Positions 46,859-57,284 of a stretch of 64,000 nucleotides of DNA are shown piece by piece. Made by a program: the position numbers and the translations under genes. The stretch comes from Epiperipatus broadwayi (taxonomy: Eukaryota; Onychophora; Udeonychophora; Euonychophora; Peripatidae), in assembly GCA_028023455.1 (NCBI GenBank), contig JAQFVV010000545.1:334842-398841 (forward strand), read 5' to 3'. A model generated the notes under the pieces. That model saw nothing but the letters and a program-made list of their open reading frames with translations. It was not told the origin of the DNA and did not search any database. The first letter of the stretch is position 1, and each line of letters starts with the position of its first letter.

Positions 46859-48849
46859 TTATATATATAAGATTTCTTGTTACTTATTTTAATATCACAA
46901 ATTGAAATCTGAGTGAAGCTACCATTTACTTCAGAATCACTGAATTGCTTTAAGAAAATGTTTCATTATTTAGTTGGCTAATTTAGAAAATAAGTTTTAG
47001 ATGAAGAAATTTTATTAAAGACTTCAGCTGGGTTTTTTTTTTCAGAACCATTACTGTTTATTTTTTTATAGAGTGATAGATCATAAGTTTTTAACACCTC
47101 ATTAAATTTGTACCATTATAGCTATATTACTTTCAATATTATTAATGGAATGGATAATTTTTTATCAAAAAATTTCTTTATATATGTACTTCATTACTTT
47201 TTACATAATGTTTAAGTTTTCTTTATTTATATCTGTTTGTTAAACATTATCATTAAGGTTTCTATCACTTATTATTTTTACATTTATCTATTTTCCCCAT
47301 GGAAAATCAAAAAATTCAATATTCTATTGATTACGATGTAACCGCCGTTGAACAAACCTGCATTTAAAAACATTGCTAAAGTTAGATGAGTTCTTATTAT
47401 TATAAATAAATTATTTTTGCTTTTCTTTGCATATATTTTATATACTATCTAATCTTAAAAGCAATTTTTAAACCTGTCTATTGATTTATCTATGTAAATA
47501 ATCTATTTAAATTCTATAAATCGATTTTTTTTATACATTCGTTTATGATTTTATTTAAGATTTAATCATTTATATATCAAGGTATATGTGCGTATTTAAT
47601 AGTTTTTTCAATACCTGTATATAAAGAGCTCATTAGAACTGGCAGTAAATATTGAGATGCTAGCTAGAATAAATTTTGCTAAGAGAAAGACAAGAAAATA
47701 CTAGTGATGATTAACTGTTAAGCTTTGGCATAGTATTCTACTTTTACAGACTGCTGTGAACAAATAACCTTTATATACATATATATATACACACATACAT
47801 AAATATTTCTAATGTAAAATATATTAAATATTTTTCAGATTTTCTATAAGTTTAGGCGAAAGAACAATGTCAATGAAGATCAGTATTGGATAATACTAAC
47901 TATTAATGTGTCTATGCTTTGAATTCAAAATTGCTTATTGATATTTCTCATCTGAGATTATTATTGAAATATCAGCAAATGATGCTAGATATCATGCATA
48001 GTCACAATAATGAGCAAAAATGTCAATTACTGATCATTCTCCACATGAATGGTCTTTTAATGTCTGTCTCTTACTCAAGAAAGCCTTTGACGTATGTGCG
48101 TGTATATATATATATAACGAGATAATATTGTATAATGTGACTTTATTATTATTAACAAACATGTTTTAATAAAAAGACAATTACAGGTTTTAAAAAGAAA
48201 TTAAATCCTGAACAGAAATGTTTTAAACTATTGCAATCATTCATTAACAATTGTCTAATTAATTGCCATTAAATTTATTTTATGTGTAAAAAATTAAATT
48301 TACAAGTTTAAATACGTCTAATCTTATGTAACCACTATTTTTCTAATAAAGAAATATGCACACACTAATATTATCTTTGATTACCTAATTTACTATTATA
48401 CATTTTTTTTATTTATAGAAATGCACACATAATGATATACTTAGTCATGACGATATTCAAGTTAATTCAGTATTTTCATTAATAATGATTTTATTTTCTT
48501 TTAAGAAAAGTATTCTTCGACTTGAATTATTTGCACATGTATGCACAAATTTAATATATACATATAATTTTATTTACATTCATTGTATATATGTAATAAT
48601 TTTGTATACTTATGTTAGTATGCCTGACATTATTTACATTCGTTGTATATATGTAATAATTTTGCATATTTATGTTAGTATGCCTGACAAATTGGGTTAT
48701 TCATCTTTCATATAATTTTTGATTGGCTAAGTGCACTTTCAGTGCAGATTCACCATAATCATAGGTATTTTATTTCATTAGGTTGCTGCTTTAATAGTAT
48801 TTTTTTATTATTTTAATTATGTAAATGGGCTCATTTACATATTTCACCT
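46859..48849. other. AT-rich non-coding DNA
   Basis: No gene was recognised. A 63-bp direct repeat with few changes (ATTTACATTCATTGTATATA, then ATTTTG, then TATGTTAGTATGCCTGACA) lies at about 48,570-48,690. TA/CA runs occur near 47,775-47,800. Confidence 0.5.
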
Positions 48850-50085
48850 ACATGATAGTTGGATGGTGTTCCCCCTTGTTTATAACATTCTTGTGATTAG
48901 CTATGAACCATGTCTTATTTTCATCTTTCTGTGATCATGCTCCAAGCACATCAAGTTGAGGCTTTGTGGATCAAAGCTATATTTATGTCCTTCTTTGTGA
49001 TCTAAGAGCATTGACATATATATTCAGGTTTTTTAACACATTTGTGTAGGTACTGTGGTAGTAGTGTTGCTCTGAGAAATGTCATAATTTACTGCTATGC
49101 ATCTTAAGTCATTGCAATGAACTTCATAGGCTATTTACAGGATTTCTTACTTTAGTAATTTGTCTTCAGTATTGTTGATTAGTCTGTTGAGATTGGTTTG
49201 GGTTCAGAAGCTGATATATTTTGTTTACAGATTTGTTTTACCTTATCAGATAACTTTGGTATATAAGGCATGCTGATTCATGATTTATTATCATTTTTAT
49301 GTTAATCTTTTTGATTTTTTATTCAGTGCTTCTCAGTTGTAACCTAGGTTGCATAGATCTTTTCTATATTCTTCAACTTGGATTTTAAATTGACAAACAA
49401 TGTCATTGGAAATAAGAAATGCTGTCCAACAATCAAAAATCCAAAATTACACATACAGAACTTAAATAATTCTTCAATAGAAACCACTTACTCTGCAATT
49501 ATGAGGCAGAAAAAAAATATTGAAGAAAATATGAAAAACATATGCAGCTAGGTTGCAACTGAGAAGCATTAAATTAAAAAAATCAAAAGATTTAACATGA
49601 AAGCAAAGCAGAATTTATGATGGTAAAATGATCAGTATGCTTTATATACCAAACTCTGATAAAATAAAACAGATCTTCAAACAAAAATATCAGCATCTGA
49701 ACACCATACTGCATTAACAGACTAATCAATAAAATTGAAGACAAATTATTAAAGGAAGAAATCTGACAATAATCTGAGGTTCATTGCATTGACTCAAGAT
49801 GAATAGAGTATATTATGTGAAATCTCAGATCAACATTACCACCAGAATAGTGCAGCATAAATACTTATACAAACACCCTAAAGAAAATCCTCAACATATG
49901 TTTGCATTCTTAGACCAAGAAAAAGGACATGGACACAGCTTCAATCCACAAAGTGTGAACCTGGTGTGCTTGAATCACAATGACAAAAAGAGTAAAGTTA
50001 AGGAAGCATGGTTCATAGATAATCACAAATAAGAAAAAAGAGGGAATCACATTCAATTATCACACAAGTGAAATATATAAAGGAT
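48850..50085. mobile_element. Long inverted repeat made of Penelope-like element 3' ends
   Basis: The arms 48,850-49,390 and 49,505-50,085 are inverted copies (for example TTCTCAGTTGTAACCTAGGT at about 49,331 and its complement CAGCTAGGTTGCAACTGAGA at about 49,545). The right arm encodes a GIY-YIG-like endonuclease remnant on the + strand. The same sequence is therefore on the minus strand in the left arm. The copies point outward from a roughly 115-bp centre. Confidence 0.7.
49760..50032 (+). pseudogene. GIY-YIG endonuclease remnant (Penelope-like)
   Basis: In the frame 49,799-50,032, NRVYYVKSQINITTRIVQHK fits the GIY-YIG start (YvGqs....R...H). Next come FAFLDQEKGHGHSF and then KVKEAWFIDNH, which supplies the conserved Glu of the EA motif. 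This order (YIG-like, R..H, HGH, kEAwfI) is that of the C-terminal endonuclease of Penelope-like elements. A short in-register scrap upstream (GEVHCIDSR near 49,775) is one frame away. Reverse transcriptase is absent here. Confidence 0.6.
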
Positions 50086-50498
50086 CCCACTAATACAATT
50101 AAAATAATAAAGAAATATAAAAGCAGCAATGCAATGAAATAATATAACTATAATTATGGTGTTCAGCACCAAAAGCCCATTTAGCCAAATTAGTTAAACA
50201 AATATTAGTTGAAAGAAAAATAATTCATGTCACCAAGCATACTAACATATGTATGCAAATTATATATATTATATTTTTAATGGATGTTAGGTAGAATTTG
50301 TGTGACAATTTTACTTTCAGTCTTAGCTTGATGTACTTAATTCTAAGTAAACAGCTTTCTAATGAAATAATTATAAATGAATAATCTCCACATCAATATT
50401 TCCTTATATATATAATAAAATATATTCTACAAGAGTACATAGACAATTATCAACTATTATGTTAATAAATATTTGATATAAAACAATATTTATTATTT
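50086..50498. other. AT-rich non-coding DNA
   Basis: Nothing was recognised. Confidence 0.5.
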
Positions 50499-51000
50499 GG
50501 CTGAGCCAGGCTTTGGATACAACTTATTTTTGTCAAAGCATGACAATGGTGAATTTTAGCAAATATATTACATATCCACATGCATATTTACATACATTAA
50601 ACTAGTCATTGATTATCATAGATTTGTGTAAATTGACCTAGCAATTGTCTATGTCTTTAGATTGAACAACCAGTTATAGCTGAAAAGAATGCTATTGACT
50701 CTTATATTTATGGAATTCTTAAGTGTTAACCATCTTTTATTTTTTCATTTTTTATTATGAAATATAAATGAAGCTTAGCACATAATTAGTACTAAGAACT
50801 CCGTAATTATGAAAGTCCTCTTAGCAAGCACTGATCATTTAATCTAATGACATAACCAACTGCTAGGTCCATTTACATACATAAGTATGCAATTCTATGA
50901 TCATCAATGACTAGTTTAATGTATATCTATATACATAAAGATATGATAATGTATGCTTTGACAAAGATACACTGTGTGGAAAGCTTGACTTAGCAAAGTA
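50499..51000. repeat. Palindromic element, about 500 bp
   Basis: The ends GGCTGAGCCAGGCTTTGGAT and the complement of GTGTGGAAAGCTTGACTTAG pair. Pairing continues inward (TTTGTCAAAGCATGACAATG with its partner near 50,955; ATTAAACTAGTCATTGAT with ATCAATGACTAGTTTAAT near 50,903; GACCTAGCAATTGTCTATGT with its partner near 50,850) to a centre around 50,740. Nearly the whole element is inverted repeat, non-coding, with small indels between arms. Confidence 0.85.
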
Positions 51001-51836
51001 ATAAATATTGTTTTTTTTACTAAAAATTTATTACTATTGTATCAGTCGCATTGTATGTTCATCCAATAAGTCCTTGAATCTGAGCAAAGGTACCTCAAAT
51101 CCAGTCATGCCCGGACAGGTCAGGAGCAATCATGGATTCTAACCTATTTGCCCACTCCCCAAATCTCTCACACTATGAACAATATCTCTGGTGATACAGA
51201 TGAATCTAATTCATTCCAATCTTGGAGACACAGCAGAGAAACATGAGATCTTAAGAGTACGAATAACTAACTAATGTGACCAAAAGGAACATTAAGGCTA
51301 AAGTTAAATAAGGCTAAAAGATAATGAAGTTATTGATTAATGGAGTGAAAGGATGCATAATTTCAAATACAATGGATCTAATGGTAATGAGTATGACTTC
51401 AGGCAACCCAGCATAATAACTTCTCAAATATGAAATACTATAAGCAAAACTAAAAATTTAATTAACAACAATTCGAACTAGGAAATAATTTGATATATAT
51501 ATTTAATAATTATAAGATAACATAATTATCATATAGATGTGTTATATTTACAGATTTCATGCAAAATGTATTTAATTATTTATTTATGAATATTGGTCAT
51601 CATTATGGAATGTCCTCTTGATGTAAGGTGATTGCAGAATGATTACATATGTATATCAGTGTATAATTTATATAGTGTGGTTTTAATTATGCCAATGATT
51701 ATTAAATAAGCTTTACATAATTTAATAATAGGAAAGCTATTTTAGAATTGAGAATATAAATTGTTAATAACCTTTATGAAATGTATTTACTAATCAGACA
51801 CTTTGTGGTTAGTAATTATCATCATTAATATACATA
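51001..51836. other. Unassigned non-coding stretch
   Basis: A patch at 51,050-51,260 is richer in G+C (CCAGTCATGCCCGGACAGGT) and may be a fragment of an unrecognised repeat. The rest is AT-rich. Confidence 0.45.
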
Positions 51837-52062
51837 TAGTCAGGGTATGGTTGTTGCCACTTCAATCATACAAGAAATATACTTATATAATTACAGTATA
51901 ATTGGGGACCTTTCTTGCATTTGGTAATTATACGGAATGAAAGGTAGCAATATATCTTACAGTAAAATGAAATAAATATGTTATTGTTTGCATATTTATA
52001 TATCAAGACTTGGTACATCCAATATTGGATTTAAAATCATAAATAAGAAAACAAATTATTAA
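51837..52062. repeat. Interspersed repeat X, intact copy
   Basis: It begins TAGTCAGGGTATGGTTGTTG and ends after TTGGTACATCCAATATTGGA and AAAATCATAAATAAGAAAA. The same sequence occurs at 54,294-54,433 and continues at 57,082-57,143, where 2.6 kb of other elements are inserted in it. Function and class are unknown. Confidence 0.85.
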
Positions 52063-52494
52063 CGCATCTGGGAACCCTTCACTTAAAGGGTAAATAGCTC
52101 AAATGCAAGCTTGTTTGTGACATTCTAGAAACAATAAATTAATGAATAACAAAAGTTTTAGTCTTATCCCAGCATTGTGACTTATAGATGTGGCTTAGAC
52201 ATATATCTACAATTTTAATATATGGCAATACTAGCATGAGTGACAGCAATAAGAGTTTCGGTCCATTTTTGGCTGATGAGAGGTTTTATCATTTAATAAA
52301 AGGAGAAGGTATGCTCACTTTTATGATGGAGCAATACCTGGGGATGTGAAAGGTAGAAAAATGTGATGGGCCAGGTGTCCCAAAGTCATATCATGCAGAA
52401 CATTCGCTACTCAATCCAAAAGTTCTAGGGTAAGACCACTGCCTTTCTAGAACAACAGTGAAGGAATGGGTTTGGAAGTTCCTGTAATCCCATA
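52063..52494. other. Unassigned non-coding stretch
   Basis: Somewhat less AT-rich, but with no recognisable frame or repeat partner. Confidence 0.45.
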
Positions 52495-52566
52495 ATGACA
52501 AAGCAAAATATAATTATGAATGCCGACTTGATGACAAAGCAAAATATAATTATGAATGCCGACTTG
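52495..52566. repeat. 36-bp tandem duplication
   Basis: Two exact 36-bp copies, each starting ATGACAAAGCAAAATATAAT and ending GCCGACTTG. Confidence 0.95.
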
Positions 52567-52649
52567 TGCTAATAAAGCTAAGAAGAAAGTTGTTTGAATA
52601 ACTAAACCTAAATATAAATTAAGATTGGCATAATGGCATGATTATATAT

Positions 52650-53207
52650 ACTAAAACCGACTATGACACAACTATTATTTAAAATAATTAAGTGAATGTC
52701 ACTAAACCCGACTATGAAACAACTATTATTTAAAATAATTAAGTGAATGACATAAATAATAAAATGATTATGATTATATTATGCCTTCATTAAGTGAGTA
52801 CTAAACCTGACTATGAAACAACTATTGTTTAAAATAATTAAGTGAATGTCACTAAACCCGACTATGAAACAACTATCATAAATAATAAAATGATTATATT
52901 ATGCCTTCATTAAGTGAGTGCTAAACCTGACTATGAAACAACTATTATTTAAAATAATTAAGTGAATGTCACTAAACCCGACTATGAAACAACTATTATT
53001 TAAAATAATTAAGTGAATGTCATAAATAATAAAATGATTATATTATGCCTTCATTAAGTGAGTACTAAACCTGACTATGAAACAGCTATTATTTAAAATA
53101 ATTAAGTGAATGTCACTAAACCCGACTATGAAACAACTATTATTTAAAATAATTAAGTGAATGTCATAAATAATAAAATGATTATATTATGCCTTCATTA
53201 AGTGAGT
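52650..53207. repeat. Higher-order minisatellite, A-A-B units of 144 bp
   Basis: Monomer A (51 bp, ACTAAACCCGACTATGAAAC start) occurs twice, then monomer B (42 bp, ATAAATAATAAAATGATTAT start, ending TTCATTAAGTGAGT). This A-A-B block repeats four times. The first A of blocks 2-4 reads AAACCTGAC while the second reads AAACCCGAC, so the two A positions are distinguishable. Block 2 has a 24-bp-scale deletion in its second A, and block 1 has a small insertion in B. Confidence 0.95.
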
Positions 53208-54293
53208 CCCATATGCGTTTGAAATGAAAAAGACACAATTTAATAAATATCATGCTCAAAGATGCTACATATTAATGCTAATTTTATTAAAAGAAGTGAT
53301 AGTCATCAATATTACTCTATATTCAAAGTAGAAATTAATTCATAGCATTCATAACTGACAGTGAATATATGTTCCTAATAACTATATCAATATTATAATA
53401 ATCTGCCATTAGACATATAGCATTATTTAATCATTACTCAATCTAGCAAGCGAACGTGTTTATAAGAAATTATTTAATTTAATTACACATCTTTTGAATA
53501 TTAGGATTTCTAATGCTAATAAACATGCTCACAAGGTTGGGTTGGATTGGCATGTTAATTACAATTCAAATTAATATATTAAACATAAAATAACAATCAT
53601 TAAAGAAATTTTCCCACACTACAATATAGAATGAAAATCAAGAGTGATATAGATGTGAAAGAATACATATAAATTTTATAGGGTTATAGAAAGTCATAAA
53701 TGAGAGATATAAACATCACCACTATGTTACAAAGACAAAATTACATTAAATGAAGTAGAGCTTATAAAAAATTAAAGGCAATGAATCTTTAGGGCAATAT
53801 TGAACAGTTACCTTTGATGAAGTGTGGCGGCTCGAGAGATTCATTTTCTTTCGAGGCAGTTCATATTGAAGCATGGGTGGACCTTATTTCACTAAATAGG
53901 AGGCAGCATTTTGTTCCTAGATCGCTTTGAATTGCATTATAGGTAGTCCATCAATTTGTAATTAGAGTCTGGTATCAAAGCATGGAGATAATTTTGGAAA
54001 GATTGGGTAAAGGTGAACTTAATCTCTCTACGTGACTCAAAATATCTAAATTTTTGAGTAGTGTAGATTCAGATAGCAACCGAGTTTAAAATTAAATTCC
54101 TCATCTTTATCCTGTATAAAATGAACTCTATACTTGGACACAGTATTTTTAGGAATGCTTTTAAGAAATTACCTGAGGCACTATCGATACTAACTTACCT
54201 CGTGTGATCTCTATCAGCAGGAAATGCAATTTGTCTTTGTGCTATAGAAGATGCAAAGTATTGATAGACTCTAGAAGGTATTGTTTGAATCTA
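53208..54293. other. AT-rich non-coding DNA
   Basis: No gene was recognised. The block 53,810-54,270 is less AT-rich but has no identifiable frame. Confidence 0.5.
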
Positions 54294-54433
54294 TAGTCAG
54301 GGTACAGTTGGTGCCACTTCAATCACATAAGAAATGTACATATATGGTTGCAATATAATTGGTGCCTTTCCGGCATTTGTTAATTATACAGAATGAAAGG
54401 TAGCAATATAGCTTACAGTAAAATGAAATTAAT
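54294..54433. repeat. Interspersed repeat X, left half of an interrupted copy
   Basis: It matches 51,837-51,975 (TAGTCAGGGTACAGTTGGTG start) and breaks off after GTAAAATGAAATTAATAC. The right half resumes at 57,082. Confidence 0.85.
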
Positions 54434-54659
54434 ACATCATCATCATAGCCAGACATTTAAACATTGACTTGATACTATATACCTGCTATGTAAATGATAT
54501 TTTTATAGCGCTATCGGACGAGACCATGGAAGACCTAATCACAGAGTTAAAAACTGCCTTGGGACTCACCATAAGATAGGCAAAACTCACTATAGAGTAA
54601 CCAATGGATGCCAGAAGGCTTGTGCATAAAATCCTCATCTAGTGCCTACTCATCAAATA

Positions 54660-54701
54660 TCCCCAGACTAGTTTCTGGCTTGTGGCCTTCATCAGTGAGG
54701 A
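54660..54701 (-). ncRNA. Hammerhead ribozyme, near-complete
   Basis: On the minus strand: helix I strand TCCTCA, core CTGATGA, stem II GGC-CACAA-GCC preceded by A and followed by A (a mismatch at the 10.1/11.1 closing pair), GAA, a two-pair helix III AC-TA-GT, cleavage-site C at 54,666, then TGGGGA, which pairs fully with TCCTCA (one wobble). All invariant core bases are present. A very short helix III is typical of ribozymes in Penelope-like elements and retrozymes. Confidence 0.75.
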
Positions 54702-55114
54702 GCCTTGGATCTGAGAGCACTGCAACTAGATCTTAGGATCTAATGCAACCCTCCAGAAGCCACCTTTTATCTCCACTTAACTACAAAACCATGAGTCTTA
54801 AACTGAAAACACCTTAATGTTTCCAATCCAAGCCCATTAACTTATATAGTCATTTGGGTCTGAACTCAGTTCAGTACCCATACATTTTAGTGTCTTTGGT
54901 TCTTTAATAATCATAGCGACCACTATGCTATTAGGCAGGATTGGTTTTAAGCCAATAAACATTACATGACCACCACTTCTTATGCTTGTGTATAACTTTT
55001 AAAACAGGCCAAACTCATTATATGTATTGCCACACACAGCAAGCTAGAGTAATCAATTGATGCCAGAAGACTTGTGCATAAAATCCCCATCTAAAGCCTA
55101 CTTATCCAATATCC

Positions 55115-55154
55115 CCAGACTAGTTTTTGGCTTGTGAGCTTTGTCAGTGAGGAG
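55115..55154 (-). ncRNA. Hammerhead motif, degenerate
   Basis: This is the same position in the second unit. The core strand reads CTGACAA instead of CTGATGA, and the GAA strand reads AAA. Helix I strands are kept (TCCTCA-like and TGGGGA). It is presumed inactive. Confidence 0.5.
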
Positions 55155-55805
55155 CCTTGGATCTGAGAGCACTGCACCTAGATCTTATGATCTAATGCAA
55201 CCCTCCAGCAGCCACTTTTTATCTCCACTTAACTACAAAGCCATGAGTCTTAAATGGAAAACACCTTAATATTTTCAATCCAAGCCCATTAGCTTATATA
55301 GTCATATGGGTCTGAACTCAGTTCAGTACCCATACATTTTAGTGTCTTCGGTTCTTTAATAACCATAGCCCCCACTATCCTATTGGGCAGGATTAGTTTT
55401 AAGCCAATAAACATCACATGACCACCACTTCTTATGCTTGTGTATAACTGTTTTACTCTAGCTTGCTGTGTGTGGCAATATGTATAGTGAGTTTTGCCTG
55501 TTTAAAACAGTTATACACAAGCATAAGAAGTGATGGTCCATGTGATGTTTATTAGCTTAAAACCAATCCTGCCTAATAGGATAGTGGTGGTTATGGTTAT
55601 TAAAGAACCAAGGGCACCAAAATGTATGGGTACTGAACTGAGTTCAAACCCATATGACTATATAAGCTAATGGACTTGGATTGAAAACATTAAGGTGTTT
55701 TCCGTTTAAGACTCATGATTTTGTAATTAAGTGGAGATAAAAGGTGACTGCTCGAGGGTTGCATTAGATCCTAAGATCTAGGTGCAGTGCTCTCAGATCC
55801 AAGGC

Positions 55806-55846
55806 TCCTCACTGATGAGGGCCACAAGTCAGAAACTAGTCTGGGA
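55806..55846 (+). ncRNA. Hammerhead ribozyme in the inverted unit
   Basis: TCCTCA, CTGATGA, stem II GGC-CACAA-GTC with a G/A mismatch at the closing pair, GAA, helix III AC-TA-GT, C at 55,841, then TGGGAA. The core is complete; helix I lost one pair through loss of a G, and stem II has a G-T wobble. It is weaker than the copy at 54,660-54,701. Confidence 0.65.
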
Positions 55847-56812
55847 ATATTGGAAGAGTAGGCACTAGATGGCGATTTTATGTACAAGCCTTCTGGCATC
55901 CATTGATTACTCTAGCTTGCTATGTGTGGCAATATGTATAGTGAGTTTTGCCTGTTTTAAAACAGTTATACACAAGCATAAGAAGTAGTGGTCATGTGAT
56001 GTTTATTGACTCATCATAAACATAGCACAAATGGAAATCGATGGCAGTGTTAAATATTTAGACTTACAGGTGGGGATTGAGAATCAATGTTTCTACCACA
56101 AAATGCTCATTAAACCTATCAACATAAGGGGCCACATCCACTATCTGTCAAATACACCCAACATGTACAAACTAGCAGGCCTGAAAACATTTCTGAACAG
56201 AAACTCTAGATTGTGTAGCTTTGAAGCTGACAAAAAAAGCGAATATTGAAAGATTTAGGGATGAGTTAATAAAAGCCATATATAACAAAAGATTAATAGA
56301 CAATATAATCAAAGGTTTCAAAGACCCAACCTTGCTGACAGGCAGAACAGAACCAGAATCTTGCTGCCATACATTACAAACATACAAATCTACAAGCAAT
56401 TTTTCACAATGATTTTAGCATATGTTACCGATCCCCTCCCAATTTCAATAGATGCATCAACGACACTAAAGATCAACTCCCTCCAATATACACACAGCAG
56501 GCAGCGTATAAAATAGCTTGGCCAGAAAACAACTTGCGCTTCATATTATGGAGAGACTCAGAACTTCTGTCCACACAAGATTATTGCAACACAACAACTC
56601 ATACAATAAGATGCTTGCAGACCCCTACCACCCTTTCATCTTCATGCAGCACAAAGTTACAACAAGCCACCCTTGCATCCCTGCTAATCCTCACATGGTA
56701 TGCAGAGAGTGACATGAGGTGAGGAGAAAAATCAAAGAGGTCTACTTTATTAATTCAGATGCTAACTTAATAAAGCAAAAGAGATACATTTTATGCCATC
56801 TCTAAGAAATGG

Positions 56813-56921
56813 CAAACCGGACTTGCATAAATTTGGCATCTTTTATGTTAAACATTCAGCATCAGAACACCGGATTTGCATAAATTTGGCAACTTTTATG
56901 TTAAACATTCAGCAACAGAAC
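56813..56921. repeat. Tandem duplication, about 57 bp, two copies
   Basis: GGACTTGCATAAATTTGGCA, then TTTTATGTTAAACATTCAGC, is repeated (second copy GGATTTGCATAAATTTGGCA) within the 3' part of the Penelope-like fragment. Confidence 0.9.
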
Positions 56922-57081
56922 TGTCTACAGCTTTGAAAATGAAGGCCACATTCCTTCAAAAGCACTAGATACAGTAAGGAAATGAATTGCTGAAGCATTA
57001 GAATTATGTGTGGAAATAATATAACAAGCATTAGAATTAAGTGTGGAAATAATATTATCACAAAATATCAGAATATTACAT

Positions 57082-57143
57082 AACAAGATTTGGTACATCG
57101 AATATTGGATTTAAAATCATAAATAAGAAAAATTATTAATACA
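57082..57143. repeat. Interspersed repeat X, right half of the interrupted copy
   Basis: AACAAGATTTGGTACATCGA, then ATATTGGATTTAAAATCATA, matches the right end of the intact copy (about 52,000-52,062). With 54,294-54,433 it brackets the Penelope-like insertion. Confidence 0.85.
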
Positions 57144-57284
57144 TATTCTAGTTCTTCGCTACCAAAGACAATAAAAGAGGAGACAGTGTCAAAATAAACT
57201 GAATAACCAAATGAGAACTATTGGATGTTCAGCCTCATCAATTTAATTTCAATTAATTTTATGGACATGTAATCATATTAATAA

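Larger units (their letters stand above)
54575..56007. mobile_element. Retrozyme-like composite: two direct units plus one inverted unit
   Basis: Unit 1 (about 54,575-55,025) and unit 2 (about 55,026-55,480) are direct copies with a period of about 452 bp. Unit 3 (about 55,481-56,007) is inverted. Each unit contains a hammerhead position; unit 2's is degenerate. Markers are GGATGCCAGAAGGCTTGTGC and AGTTCAGTACCCATACATTT. Flanking GACTCACCATAA (54,563-54,574) and GACTCATCATAA (56,008-56,019) form a 12-bp target-site duplication in the interrupted Penelope-like reverse transcriptase. Tandem ribozyme-delimited units of this size with no coding capacity are what animal retrozymes look like; movement by a Penelope-like enzyme is inference. 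Confidence 0.75.
54434..57081 (+). pseudogene. Penelope-like element fragment, split by a ribozyme-bearing insertion
   Basis: The left part (54,449-54,574) reads in one frame TCYVNDIFIALSDETM and then DLITELKTAL, the reverse transcriptase palm block (usual Y.DD; here Y-V-N-D). The right part (from 56,010) continues with KYLDLQVGI (the FLDl block), then IRGHIHYLSNTPNMY, LKTFLNRNSRLCS and, after a shift, IERFRDELIKAIYNKR, as in Penelope-like elements between palm and endonuclease. Further on, NNLRFILWRDSELL (56,518 region) fits the 'r..knLrdlLvrskL' block. An endonuclease is not readable. Two direct repeats (56,813-56,921 and 56,993-57,055) lie near the 3' end. Its 5' part is missing. Confidence 0.7.

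Noticed and set aside
47839-47925. TTTTTCAG acceptor followed by a 27-codon frame (FYKFRRKNNVNEDQYW) to a stop
   Set aside because: Could be a terminal exon, but composition and length give no support beyond a single acceptor-like site.
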